A DNA stretch of 64,000 bases, taken from NCBI GenBank assembly GCA_014529385.2, contig CM043959.1:92049529-92113528 (forward strand), in the 5' to 3' direction. Within the stretch, counting starts at the first letter, position 1, and the number at the start of each line of letters is the position of its first letter. The translations under genes were made by a program, and so were the position numbers. Source of the DNA: Adiantum capillus-veneris (taxonomy: Eukaryota; Streptophyta; Polypodiopsida; Polypodiales; Pteridaceae). The notes below the pieces were generated by a model that was given only the letters and a program-made list of their open reading frames with translations, was not told the origin of the DNA and did no database searches. Shown here in pieces: positions 11,501 to 24,005 of the stretch.

Positions 11501-12260
11501 ACATCAAGAAGGTGCTAGAAAGGTTTGCAATGCAAAATGCAAAACCAGTTTCTACACCTTTGGCTTATCATTTTAAACTAACGAAGGATATGTGTCCAAA
11601 GACACAAGAGGAGATAGCCTATATGTCTAAAGTTCCATATGCTGCAGCGGTAGGTTCGATAATGTATGCTATGGTCTGGACAAGGCCAGACATTGCACAT
11701 GCAGTGGGAGTTGTGAGTAGGTTCATGGACAACCCAGGTAAAGAGCATTGGCAAGCTGTGAAGTGGATACTTAGGTATCTAAAAGGGACAACAAAAAATG
11801 CTTTGCATTTTGGAGGAACTGATATTTTTCTAGAAGGGTATGCTGATGCAGATATGGCAGGTGACAAAGATACTCGAAGGAGCACTACTGGCTATGTGTT
11901 CATGGTTGGAGGCACATCAGTAAGCTGGGCTTCAAAGTTGCAGAAAGTGGTTTCACTTTCTACCACGGAAGCAGAGTATGTAGCAATGACGGAGGCAAGC
12001 AAAGAAATTTTGTGGCTTCACAGATTCTTAGAAGAGCTTGGATTCAAAAAAGACAATTGTGTCTTGTACAGTGATAGCCAAAGCGCTATCCATCTTGCGA
12101 AGAACTCAGCCTTTCATTCAAGGACAAAGCACATTGAGGTGAGATATCACCTTATACGCACTCTTTTGGAAGAGGGACAGCTAAAGCTAGGAAAGGTGCA
12201 TACAAGTGAAACTCCTGCAGACATGTTTACAAAGGTGGTCAACAAGGAGAAGTTGAGAAC
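8530..12260 (+). pseudogene. Gag-pol region of copia element A
   Basis: Domains appear in the usual copia order. Gag lies from about 8.53 to 9.3 kb, with a CX2CX4HX4C zinc knuckle (CWNCGKKGHVKKDC) at 9194-9236. The aspartic protease box DSGASFHATP is near 9365-9394. Integrase runs from about 9.75 to 10.35 kb, with the VHSDVWGP and KSDNGGEY blocks. A reverse-transcriptase region runs from about 10.9 to 11.7 kb, with LYVDDML near 11328-11348. RNase H lies at about 11.8-12.25 kb. The family encodes one polyprotein cleaved by its own protease. This copy is decayed and gives no intact polyprotein. Confidence 0.85.
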
Positions 12261-12421
12261 TGGTTGTCTTCATGTTCCCAACATCACCGCACATTCCTTC
12301 TACCCTTTTTTACTGTAAGCATATTTGCTTCCCAATTATGCTTTACCCTCGCTTGTCGTAACCAGGGTCTCCCCAAGATAATGTGATAATCCTGATTATG
12401 ATCCTCAATATGCAAGACTAC
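12261..12421. other. Junction between copia A and the gypsy piece
   Basis: About 160 bp match neither the intact copia 3' end seen near 56.3 kb nor recognisable gypsy coding. No LTR end is visible. It may belong to the gypsy pol region or to a third sequence. Confidence 0.4.
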
Positions 12422-14120
12422 TTAGGAAACAGCAAAAGATAAGCCCGCCACATCCAAGACAATGCCCCGAAATAACCCCACTGGTTGCACTCTTCTTTGA
12501 TCTGCCATGTGGACTACAAAGGGTGCAGGCTCCCAATCACTGAGTCCAAAACGCTCACAAGCTGCTTGAGTAATAATGTTTACTCCCGCTCCTCCATCCA
12601 ATAGTACCTTGTCAATGTATGTTCCATGGTATCTAATTGAAAGCTCCGGAATGTGGGTATCCGTGATCCTATTTGCCGGCAACGGGGCTGAATCATCATC
12701 CTCGCTTTCAACTTTCTCGATGGTGACTTCTCTCAGCTCTGTGGACGTTTGTCGCAGCAATGCATTATGAAAATTTGGGACCAATTTCAGCAATGAACCC
12801 AGAGGTACTTGTATTGACGACGTGAGGATCTCTTTCCAAAATGAGTTCCATTCCTCCTCTTCTCTAATATCATCCTTATTTCCAGCTTTTCCTTCCTTTA
12901 TTTCCAGGCCCACAGTCGATGGTCCTGATGATTACAATGGTGGTGCGGACTGTGGCAACCAGGACACAGTCTTTTTCCGTACTTCTTCCTGAGCCGTCCA
13001 ATCCGGAATCTTTACATCGGGTGTTGGAACCCGATCGCGTGATTAATGAAACCACTGGATCAGACTCCTCCAATCCTTCAATCTGAACCATAGCCACACT
13101 AGGTTGTTTCCCTGCAGCGCGTTCCTACTTCTTCCGATCATATTCCATAGCTTCAGTACACTCAAATCGCTAGTGCCCATCCCCCAAACAGAAAAGGCAT
13201 GTCTTGGGGCGATTAGGATCTCGGCCACCTCTTCCGCGACCTCGTCCTCCCCCTTGACCCCGTCCTCTTGACCTTGCAAAGGAGTCTCTGATGTATGAGC
13301 ATGAGCCATTGCCACAACAGGCTCTTGTCCTTGCCCTATCTGTGGGTGTTGCCATGTAGAAGAGTCTCCTCGACTTCGAATATCCCGACCATTGAAATAA
13401 CATTCCACTGTATTATGAGTATTGGTCGTGCAAATCGCACACCACTTCTGATTCATTGCGCACTCCTGAGCAGCATGGCCCGGATTCCGACACTGGGTAC
13501 ACCATAGTTCCTTCAGACTTTTAGCCACCGCAGCAGATTCTGTCAATCCGGATGAAACACCTTTCCCTTGATGCTGGGATTTTTTCCGCGGTGTCTCTTC
13601 CGACTCTTTCCCCGAATCGCTGCTGCCTGAGTCTGTAGAGTCTGATGATACGGACTCCGACTCCGAACTATCAGTGCCGCTGTCTTGCGACTTTCGATGA
13701 GATTTCTTCCTGTCTTTTTTCTTTGATTTCTTTGGGGATTCCGTATCCTCTAAAGCTTCTCCTGCTACTACAGCCCTAGCAATTACATTATCCATTGAAG
13801 TCGTTACCTTATCCACTATTGCCATAGCAGTTCTGAGATCCTTGTTGAGCCCCCGCAAAGAATAATCATTCAACACTTCTGCTGCCGGCCTTTGTGCCTG
13901 AGGTACCCTCTGCAAAGGCATCCGAAACTTTGCAGCGTAATCCTCCACTGGCAATGACTGCTGCCGCAGCGTTCGAAGCTTTTCCAAATGTTAAGGGACT
14001 GTCTTTTCCGCTTTAAACCTTCGTAAGAACACTCTGGATCCTTCAACATATGTCTAAAAATGATCATTAGGGTATTCGGACAACCATTACTTAGCTTTCC
14101 CCGAGAGTGTAGATTCAAAC
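12422..14120 (-). pseudogene. Gag and protease region of the second gypsy family
   Basis: The gag part (about 13.0-14.1 kb) has a capsid-like start (RQQSLPVEDYAAKF), then a Lys-rich and Ser/Asp-rich low-complexity segment. Two cysteine clusters of zinc-knuckle type follow (CTQCRNPGHAAQEC, then CAICTTNTHNTVEC). The protease part (about 12.43-12.9 kb) has the LLDGGAGVNI box expected of plant gypsy retropepsins, followed by a GLSDWEPAPF stretch. The region is interrupted and lies in more than one frame, so no intact protein is claimed. Confidence 0.75.
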
Positions 14121-14536
14121 ACTGATTGTTGATGGAGAGGAATCACCACCCTAGGATGAGTCAATCCATAAGCTTTATTGAATTGGTGCAAATGTGCATC
14201 AGGGTCTTCTCTCGAAAGAACTCATAACCGACTATACTTAATCTGAGGATGTGCCATCATGCCTTGCCCAACTGTACCTCCTCCCAGAAAAAGCTGTCGA
14301 GCACTAGGAGGTGGGGATAGTGGCGGAGACACCTCCGGACTGCTTACCGGAGATGGTGGTGGAGCAACCTGTGTGGGTGAGGGTGAACGTACGACAGGAG
14401 GACATGAGTGACTGCGTGGAGTATGCCTCCCCCGCCGCAACCGCCTACCACGCATCGAGCTTGGTGATGGAGATACAAATTCCAGGTGGACCCTGCGACC
14501 TAGTGCACATGCATATTCATCGCAGGTTGTCCATTA

Positions 14537-14552
14537 CGCATCGTGGTCGCCA
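14537..14552 (-). other. Primer-binding site of the second gypsy family
   Basis: On the minus strand TGGCGACCACGATGCG starts two bases after the LTR end. The TGG start and its position fit a tRNA primer site. It is not the initiator-Met type, and I do not name the tRNA. Confidence 0.7.
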
Positions 14553-14554
14553 GA

Positions 14555-14958
14555 TGTAATGGATATTGCCCGCACAGGAGCAATAGGCATTACAGCAATG
14601 ATTACCCGCAAACTACCTTACATTATGTGAACATCAAACACATAGAAATAGGGTAGAAGAAAGTACAAAATACACAGGCACATAACACCTCCTGCTTCAT
14701 TCATATGTAATCCGGACACAAAGTTACAACATCAAATGTAATGGATAACATAAAGCTAGGTTACATCAAAGACAGGCATGCCCCCCATATACAACTGCTG
14801 CTCTAGCGCAGATCGGGAACGATGCACACACTCCTCCTGTCCCATGATATCTTGTGAAGAACTGACACCACGGCCACCGCATACCGCATGACTCCTGATC
14901 CGCAATGTCCAGACCTCTGCAGGACCGCAGAACCGCATGTGCGACTTATGCCATAACA
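14555..14958 (-). repeat. 404-bp LTR of the second gypsy family
   Basis: In plus orientation the segment begins TGTAATGG and ends CCATAACA, an imperfect 8-bp terminal inverted repeat with TG/CA ends. The primer site abuts one edge and satellite begins at the other. Only one copy is seen in the window. Confidence 0.75.
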
Positions 14959-17900
14959 CCAATTTTTCCCCATTGGGCCCTTGGCGAGCCCAAAGCCAAA
15001 ATATTGGCGACTGTGCCACCTTGGACCCACGAGACAAAAGAGGATGGCCATGAAACTTTTCACGGGATGGAAAAGTACACTAATCCATGTCCCTAAAAAG
15101 TCTTCTTGTCATCGCAATCCATCTCAATAGTCCAAGATGGCACAATTTACAATATTTTTCCCACTCGACACTTGGTGAGAGCGTAAAGACAAAAAATTGG
15201 TGATTGTGCTACCTTGGATGGATGAGACCAGTGGAGGAAGCACACTAATTCCCACCCTTGCAAAGTTTCATGGGCATGGCAATCCGTTTTGAGGGTCCAC
15301 AGTGGCACAATCATCAATTTTTTGTCCATTGAACCCTTGGCGAGCCTGATTGTGCTACCTTGGACCAACGAGATAGATCAAATGGCCATGAAACTTTGCA
15401 CGGGTGGGGGACCACACTAATCACCACCCCTACAAAATTTCATGCGCATCGCAATCCGTCTTGATGGTTCATGGTGGCACTATCACCAATTTTTTTTCCA
15501 ACAACGAGATAGAAGCGAATGGCCATGAAACTTTATCAGCTTGGGAGAAGCACACTAATCCCCACCCTTGACCGATGCCATGAGAGTGGATGGCCATGAA
15601 TCTTTGGTGGGGTGGGGGAAGCACACTAATCCCCTCATGTACAAAGTTGCATGGGCATCACAATCCTCTCCATGTTCCATGGTGACACAATTGCCAATTC
15701 TTTGCCCATTGGACCCTCGACGAGCCCAAAGTCAAAATATTGATAATTGTGCAACCTTGCATCGACAAGACAAGACTGGATATCCATGAAACTTTGCAAG
15801 GGTGGGGGAAGCACATTAATGTCTACCCCTACAGAGTTTTATGGGCATCACAATCCGTCTTGATGGTCCACAATGGCACAATTGCCAATTTGTTTCCATT
15901 CAACCCTTGTTGTCGAGTGCAAAGCCAAAAAATTGGCGATTGTGCCACCTTGGACCAACAAGACGGGAGCAGATGACCATGAACGTTTATAGGGTGGGGG
16001 AAGCAAATTAATCCCTACCCCTACAAAGCTTCATGAACATCGCAATCCGTTTGGACGGTCCAAGGCGACACAATCTCCATTTTTTTGCCCATTGAGTCCT
16101 TGCCTTGTGCAAAGCCAAAAAATTAGTGATTGTGCCACCTTGGACCAACGAGACGGGAATATATGGCCATGAACCTTTGCAAGGCTATGAGAAGCACACT
16201 AATCCCCACCCTTGCAAATCTTCATGGGCATCCCAGTCCATCTCGACTGTCCACAACGGCACAATCACCAATGTTTTGCCCATTGGGCCCTTGGCGAGCC
16301 CAAAGCCAAAACATAGGCAATTGTATCACCTTTGATCAATGAGATAGAAGCGGATGGCCATTAAACTTTGGAGGTGTGGGAAAAGTACACCAATCCATGC
16401 CCTTCTCAAGTTTCATGGGCATCCCAATGCGCCTCGATGGAAGGTGGCACAATCGCCAAGTTTTTTCCCCTCGCCGAGCCCAAAGCCGAAAAATTGGCGA
16501 TTGTGCCACCTTGGACCGATGAGATGGGACCAAATAGACAAAAAACTTTGTAAGGATGTGAGAAGCACACTAGTTTCCAGTACTAAAAAGTTTCATTGGC
16601 ATTACAATCCGTCTCCACGGTCCACAACGGCACAATCCCCAAATTCCCATTGGGCCCATTGGGCCCTTGGCAAGCACAAAGCCAAAACATTTGTGATTGT
16701 GCCACCTTGGACCGACGAGACAGAAGTGGATGGTCATGAAACTTTTCACGGGTGGGGGAAGTACACTAATCCATGTCCCTACAAAGTTTGATTGTCATCG
16801 CAATCTGTCTCGACGATCTACAACGACACAATTTCCAATATTTTTTTGTATTAGGCCCTTGGTGAGTGTAAAGCCAAAAGACTGGCGATTGTGTCACCTT
16901 GGACTTATAAGACGGTTTGGGGAACACACTAATCCCCACACCTAAATTTTTTGATGGGGATGGCAATCCATCTCAACGGTCCATGGTGACACAATCGCCA
17001 ATTTTTGGCCCATTGGGCCCTTTGGCAAGCACAAAGCAAAAAAATTGGCGATTGTTCCACCTTGGACCGACGAGACGAGAGCAGATGGGCATGAAACTTT
17101 GTGATTTTGGGAAAGCACACTCATACCCACCCTTGCAAAGTTTCATCAACATCACAATCCGTCTCTATAGTCCACGACGGCACAATCACCAATTTTTGGG
17201 CTTTGGGCTCACCCAGGATTCAATGGCCAAAAAAATGACGATCGTGCCACCTTGAACCCACGAAACGGAAGCGGATGGTCCTTTGCACTGGTTGTGAAAA
17301 GCACACTAATCCACACCTCTGTAAAGTTTCATGGAATCACTGTCCATCTTGATGGTCCACGATGGTACAATCATCAATTTTTTGTCCATTGGACGTTTAA
17401 CAAGCCCAAAGCCAAAAAATTGGGGATTGTGCAACCTTGGACCAACGAGATGGAAGTGGATGTCCATGAGACTTTGAATTGGTTGGAAAAGGACACTAAT
17501 TACTTCCCTTGCAAAGTTTCATGGGCATCCCAATACATCTGGATGGTCCACGGCGGCACAATGGCCAATTTTTTGCCCATTGGACCTTTGCCGAGTACAA
17601 TGCAAAAAAATTGGCGATTGTGCCACCTTGGATCAATGAGATGGGAGTAAATGGACATGAAACCTTTTAGGTGTAGAAAAATCACACTAATCCCCACCCC
17701 TAAATCCGGATTGCAATCCATCTTGACAATCCACGGTGGCACAACCGTCAAGCCAAAAAATTGGCAATTGTGCCACCCTGGACCTATGAGACGGTAGTGG
17801 ATGGCCATGAAATTTTGCAGGGTGGGATAACATTACTAATTCCCACCCTTGCATAGGTTCATGGGAATCACATTCCATCTTGACGGTCCACGACGGCACA

Positions 17901-19359
17901 ATCATCAATTGTTTGCCAGACCCTTTGCGAGTGCAAAGCCTCGAATGGCCCATGAAACTTTGTAAGGGTTTGGGAAGCACATTAATCACCACCCCTGCAT
18001 CCCAATCCATCTCGACGGTCCACAGAAACACAATTTCCAATTTGTTACCCATTGGGCCCTTGTCAAGTGCAAAGCCAAAAAATTGGCGATTGTGCTACCT
18101 TGGACCGAAGACGAGAGCAGATGGTCATGAAACTTTCAAGGGTGGGGAAAGCACACTAATCTCCATGCATGTAAACTTTCATGGGCATCACAATCCATGG
18201 TCCACGGTGGCACAATCACTAATTCTTTGCCCATTGCACCTTTGACAAGCACAAAGCCAAAACAATTAACAATTGTGCCACCTTGGCCCTATGAGACGGG
18301 AGGATTTCCTTTGTGGAGACGGGGGAAGCATAATAATGTGTATCCTTGAATTTCATGGGCATTGCAATCCATCGGGACTGTCCACAATGTCACAATTGCC
18401 AACTTTTTTTCCATTGGGCCCTTGGCAAGCCCAAAGCCAAAAAATTGGCTATTGTGCCACCTGGATTGACAAGACGGGATTGGATGGCCATGATACTTTC
18501 TAGGGGTGGAAGAAGCAGACTAATCTTTGCCCTTGAAAAGTTTCATGGACATTACAATCCATCTCAATGGTGCAAAGCGGCACTATCATCAATTTTTTTC
18601 CCATAGGGCCTTTGGCAAGCCCAAAACCAAAAAAATTGACGATTGTGCCACCCTAGATCTATGAGACAAGAGCAGATGGCCATATAACTTTTCACAGGTA
18701 TAGGAAGCACATTAATTCCCTTCCTTGCAAAGTCCCATGGGCATCACTGCAAAGTTTCATGGGCATCACGATCCGTCTCGACTGTCCACACTGGCAGAAT
18801 TGCCAATTTTTAACCCATTGGGCCTTTGATGAGCCCAGAGCTAGAACCATTGGCGATTGTGCCACCTTGGACTGATGAGATGGAAGCGGATGGTGATGAG
18901 ACTTTCATGGGGTGTGGGAAGCACAGTAATCCCTACCTGTGCAAAGCTTCATGGGAATCACAATTCGTCACGATTGTCCACGACGACACTATCACCAAGT
19001 TTTTGTCCATTGGGCCCTTGACATGTGCAAAGCCCCGAAAAATTGGCGATTGTACCACCTTGGACCGATGAGATGGGAGAGAGCGTATGGCCATGAAAAA
19101 TTGCAAGGGTTTAGAAAGCACACTAATTCCCTCCCCTGAGAAGTCTCATGGGCATCCCAAGGCGTCTCGACGGTCCATGGCGGCACAATTGAAAATTTTT
19201 AGCACATTGGACCCTTGGTGAGTGCAAAGCCAAAAAAAAGGCGCGATTGTGCTACCTTGGACGGACGGGACAAGAGCAGATGACCATGAAACTTTGAAGG
19301 GGTGGGGGAAGCAAACTGTTCTCCCTATCTGCAAAGTTTCATGCGGGATCCCAATCCGT
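14959..19359 (+). repeat. Dyad satellite array, block 1 (about 23 monomers of roughly 190 bp)
   Basis: The block consists of tandem, diverged copies of a unit of about 190 bp. Each copy has a left arm (TTGGCGATTGTGCCACC...GGATGGCCATGAAAC...GGGTGGGG), a short loop (GAAGCACACTAAT) and a right arm that is nearly the reverse complement (CCCCACCCTTGCAAAG... to ...GGTGGCACAATCGCCAA). A linker with CCCATTGGGCCC and CCAAAGCC flanked by T and A runs joins the copies. Monomers vary in length through small deletions. The block ends at CCGT (19356-19359), the target site of the next element. Frames of 60-145 codons are by-products of the repeat. Confidence 0.92.
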
Positions 19360-22004
19360 TGATAGCCGTTTTTTGGCTCTTTGTAATTGCCACAGTGAGT
19401 TACCTCACCCTACCAAAATCACCCAAACACTGTGGCTATCCCTACCATTTCACTGTACATAGGCATGCGTGAGTCACGGGACTTTTCCCATATCTTCTTA
19501 AAAAACCCTCAATTAGCTAGTCATTGGGCTAGTTGAGCCAAAAAAATAAAAAATATAAGTATATTATGGCCCATGCGTATGTAAATATTTCTTTGTATAT
19601 AGGGCCTAAATAAAAGATTTTTTCATAATTATTTTGGTATTTATTTAAATATTTCTACCTAGGTGTGTGTTATTTATGCTCTGTACATTGTCTCACCATT
19701 ACCACAATTTTTCTTACCATTTTTCATACTCTTTATTCCATATAGAAATATTTTCATGTAAGCTTCTCTTATATTTGGTGTAACTCCATCCCAACAAAAA
19801 ACCAAAAAAACTAGTTCTATTTATGTGTATATTTTTTCACTATTGTGATTTTTTTCCTTCCTACATCTATTCTCTATTACTCTCATAAATTAGACCATCA
19901 AAAATATTCATTTTTTTATGGTAGACTTATGATGAGAGAGATTTATTTTGACCCCTTTATATTTGTTCAACTTATTATATTTATATTTGACATGTACATA
20001 TTTTTTAGACCCCTCAATATTTGATTTTCTTAGTTGTACTATTCACTTATATCATGATCTCAACAATATCTTCAATTATAGACCTACCAAATAAGGTCAA
20101 GGGTAGGTGGCATGCATACATGCACTATGGAGGGCCCACTCTTGGAGGTATTCAAAAGAATCATCCAAAGAAGGACCCCACAAGGACCTTGTGCAGTGGA
20201 AAAAAACGGTCAGTTTTGCTGAATTTTTAAAGTTCAATTGCTCTCCGAATTTGACAAGGTGATACAAACAAAAGTTGTAGCTCGTGGGCTGAACTTTTGC
20301 CTCAAATTTTTTCATATTTTTTTGAGCTACGAGCTGTGAGTTATGATTTTATTAGTGGACCCCAGTTTTCCCATGCTATGCAGTCACACTCTCTCTTCCA
20401 CTTTATCATTTTCCTCTTTCACACACACTTCTCCACTCATCATCCCCACCTCTCTCACCACTCCTCTCTGCACCCTACTCACCTTCTCCTCAACCTTGAA
20501 GAATAAGAGAAACCATGGTGAACTCATACCTCCCACACACAATTCCATTCCAAAATTGACCACCTAGTCTCATTTTTCCTCCTCCAATTTACCCATATCT
20601 ATCAAAAAAACCACAAAATTCAGCCTCTTCTCTTAAAAGACAGCATCATGGTGGTTGATTACTCAGCTTCAATTACCTTGTCTCTCAAGGAAGGTCAAGA
20701 GTGGAGAAAAAATGTACCGTCAAAGCTAGTGGACCGTCAACAGGCGTCAAAATCGGCCCTACTCAAGACACTTGGAGCATCAACCTTGTAAGAAAGCCAC
20801 CCCTTCTTACCTCTTAAGAGTTTTTCTTCCTTATTTGTATCCTACATGGATACTCCCATTGTAAATATCCAATTCCATTTGTAAATTAATACTAACTCTA
20901 CTAACACTAACCCACTATGAAAAGTCCTATCACCTCCATTTCTCTCCTCTCTCTTTCCCCACCAACTTCTTGATAATTCCAAGCAAAAGAAATTAGATAA
21001 ATTGCTGAAAATCTAACCCAACCATGGTTAGAGGAGTAACCCTAGCCTTCAAAATTGCTATAAAAGGAGGGTGTAGCTAGCACAAAAAGGGGGGAGAAGA
21101 AAGAGCACTATGCTATAGCTTGAGAAGCCAAGCTCAACCTCTTGAGAAGAAGCTCTTGAGTGGAAGCTCATTGTCTTATGCATGTGCATGTGTTGTAATA
21201 GGGGATTAGCCAGGGAACTCTATGCCATTGTAAGAGAGAGAGTGATCATTCAATTGAGAGTAGGAAATCTATCATTTCTCCTACTAGTGTAAGCCCAATA
21301 TTTGCTGAATCAAGGAGGGTGGATTTGGACTAAGCTTGGATACTTTGTCTCCCTTCCAACGTGAAGTAATGGACAACAATGATGCGTAAGTGTCTTGGTG
21401 TTTTTTGTTAAGTTCTTGATAGCTTGTCTCTGGTGTTGGCATCAATCTAGCCATAAATCCCACATACTGTAAGAGGGCGACAGGGTGGAGAGGACTCCCC
21501 TGGCCTTAAGACAGTGATTGGGGTGGCTTTTCTTGTGATGTGTTGTGGTGAAATTTACGCAAGCTATGTTGAACAAATCACTTTGATTTGTCATGACAGA
21601 TTTGTAAGAAGGTATTAATGCAACAAGCACCCCCTCCCCCTTTCTCTCTCTTTCTTAAATATATAGTTGTGTTTGCTTGATCATCGCCGATACGTTTCAA
21701 AGCAGCCCGAGCACTATCTCTCTCTCTCTCTCTCTCTTTCTCGTGTTTTAGTGTGTGAGAGTGTTCCATTGGTGTTAGGGTTAGTGTAAATTCCTTGCTT
21801 GTTTGTGGGTTGCTCTAACGATTCTCCTCTTTTGCGTCCTAGTTCGCTCTTAAACTAGGTGGTGCCCCTTGTGTAGTTGGGATTTGGCTGGGGGTTTGTT
21901 GTTTTGGTTTGTGTTGTGTTGTGCCCCAACCCCATTGAGCAGCACGGGAGCCTTGAAGGGTGTCTAGCAGTTGCTCTTCTTGTTGCCCGCCCCGGACCGC
22001 CTCA
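19360..22004 (+). repeat. 5' LTR of the rearranged gypsy-type element
   Basis: The LTR begins TGATAGCCG and ends CCGCCTCA. It contains a TATA-like CTATAAAAGG at 21058-21067, a CT tract at 21716-21738 and a strongly AT-rich first half. It is the same family as the segments at 24006, 41891 and 51565. Confidence 0.9.
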
Positions 22005-22007
22005 AAT

Positions 22008-22024
22008 TGGTGCCCCCACTGAGG
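22008..22024 (+). other. Primer-binding site of the rearranged element
   Basis: TGGTGCCCCCACTGAGG follows the LTR end after three bases. It is identical to the primer site of the Tat-like gypsy (51545-51561, minus strand). Similarity to that element's interior stops immediately after it. Confidence 0.85.
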
Positions 22025-22025
22025 A

Positions 22026-23401
22026 ACGGCCATCTGCTGCAGTCTTGTCAATCCAAGGTGGCACAATTACCAATTTTTTTGGCTTTGCACTCGACAAGGA
22101 CCCAATGGGAAAAAATAAGCGATTGTGCTATCGTGGACCATCGAGATAGATTTTGATGCCCATGAAACTTTCCAAGGGTGGAGATTAGTGTGATTCTCCC
22201 ACCCATGACAATTTTCATGGCTATCCAATCCCGTCTCATCGGTGCAAGGTGGCACAATCATCAATTTTTTGGCTTTGGGCTCGCCAAGGGTCCAATGGGC
22301 AAAAAAATGGTAATTGTGTCACCATGGAACGTGGATACAGATCGCGATGTCCTTGAAAATTTTCATGGGCAGGGATTAGTGTGCTTCCCCCACCCTTGCT
22401 ACATTTCATGGACATCCTCTCCCGTCTCCTCGGTCTAGGGTGGCACAATCGCCATTTTTTTGGCTTTAGGCTCGCAAAGGGGCCAACGGGAAAACAATTG
22501 GTGATTGTGCCGCCGTGGACTATTGAGATGAAATGCGATGCCCATGAAATGTTGCAGGGGCAAGGATTAGTGTTCTTTCCCCACCCTTGCAAAGTTTCAT
22601 GGCGATCCGCTCCTGTCTTGTCGGTCCAAGGTGTCACAATCGCTTATTTTTTTGGTTTGCACCCGCCAAGGGCCCAATGGGCAAAAAATTGGCGATAGTA
22701 CCACCGTACACAAAGGTTCATGGACATCTGCTCCCATCTCATCGGTTCAAGGGGGCACAATCACAATTTTTTTTTTTGCTTTCGGCTCGACAGGCCCAAT
22801 GGGCAAAAAAATGGCAATTGTGCCGTTCTGGATCATCGATACGGATTGCGATGCCCTTGCAACTTTGCAAGGCTAGGGATTAGTGTGCTTCCCCCAACCC
22901 TGCAAAGTTTCATGGCCAACCACTCCCGTCTCGTCAGTCCAAGGTGGCACAATCACCAATTCTTTTGGCTTTGGGCTCGCCAAGGACCCAATGGGCAAAA
23001 AATTGACGATTGTGCCACTGTGGACAACCGAGAGGGATTGCGAGACTCATGAAACTTTGTAGGGGTGGAGATTAGTGTGCTTTAACTACCCTTGCAAATA
23101 TTAATGGCCATCCGCTCTCATCTCGTATATTTAGGGTGGAACAATCATCATTTTTTTTTGGCTTTGGGTTTGCCAAAGGCCCAATGGGAAAAACATTAGC
23201 GATTGTGTTGCGATGGACCATCAAGACGGTGAAGCGGTCTGGGGCGGGCAACAAGAAGAGTGGCCTCCAAGCACTCTTCTAGGCTCCCATGCTGCTCAAT
23301 TGGGTTGGGGTTGGAAAAAACAACAAACACACACACAAACCCACAACCTAACCCTACAGAAATTTGGGGCACCACCTAGTTTTGGATGCGAACTAGGACA
23401 C

Positions 23402-23471
<70 letters not shown>

Positions 23472-24005
23472 TGCTCGGGCTGCTTTGAAACGTATCGGCA
23501 ATGATCAAGCAAACACAACTATATATTTAAGAAAGAGAGAGAAAGGGGGAGGGGGTGCTTGTTGCATTAATACCTTCTTACAAATCTGTCATGACAAATC
23601 AAAGTGAGATTAGTACTTGTTCAACATAGCGTGCGTAAATTTCACCACAACACATCACAAGAAAAGCCACCCCAATCACTGTCTTAAGGCCAGGGGAGTC
23701 CTCTCCACCCTGTCCCCCTCTTCCAGTATGTGGGATTTATGGCTAGATTGATGCCAACACCAGAGACAAGCTATCAAGAACTTAACAAAAAACACCAAGA
23801 AACTTACGCATCATTGTTGTCCATTACTTCACGTTGGAGGGGAGACAAAGTATCCAAGTTTAGTTGAAATCCACCCTCCTTGATTCAGCAATTGTTGGGC
23901 TTACACTAGTAGGAGAAATAATAGATTTCCTACTCTCAATTGAATGATCACTCTCTCTCTTACAATGGCATAGAGTTCCCTTGCTAATCCCCTATTACAA
24001 CACAT
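22026..24005 (-). repeat. Left arm of a large inverted duplication
   Basis: The segment is the reverse complement of 25844-28015. It holds satellite in reverse orientation (22026-23225), the CCGT junction as ACGG (23226-23229) and the last 775 bp of an LTR in reverse (23230-24005). Sampled stretches differ from the right arm by only a few percent. The right arm has roughly one extra monomer near 27.13-27.29 kb. The GA tract at 23405-23468 is longer than its partner at 26380-26407. Confidence 0.88.

Larger units (their letters stand above)
7746..12260 (+). mobile_element. Tnt1-like Ty1/copia element A, broken
   Basis: This is the same family as the element at 39176-57205, with near-identical LTR and protein sequence. 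It keeps a 5' LTR and most of gag, protease, integrase, reverse transcriptase and RNase H. No 3' LTR is found: family similarity stops near 12.26 kb, where unrelated sequence leads into a minus-strand gypsy piece. It carries several breaks (on the order of four or five), so it is a fossil. Its age cannot be set from LTR divergence because only one LTR remains. Confidence 0.88.
12422..14958 (-). mobile_element. 5' part of a second Ty3/gypsy family (404-bp LTR)
   Basis: Read on the minus strand this gives LTR (14555-14958), primer site, gag with zinc fingers, then aspartic protease. It then stops near 12.42 kb without reverse transcriptase, RNase H or integrase. The LTR family differs from the 2.7-kb gypsy LTRs elsewhere in the window. 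The LTR edge touches satellite sequence directly at 14959, which suggests insertion into the array. Only the 5' third is present, so the element is broken. Confidence 0.8.

Noticed and set aside
20297-20567. Frames of about 70-78 codons conserved in all four 2.7-kb-family LTRs
   Set aside because: Conservation is explained by the recent common origin of the LTR copies. The frames are Ser/His/Thr-rich, overlap on both strands and show no protein-like constraint.
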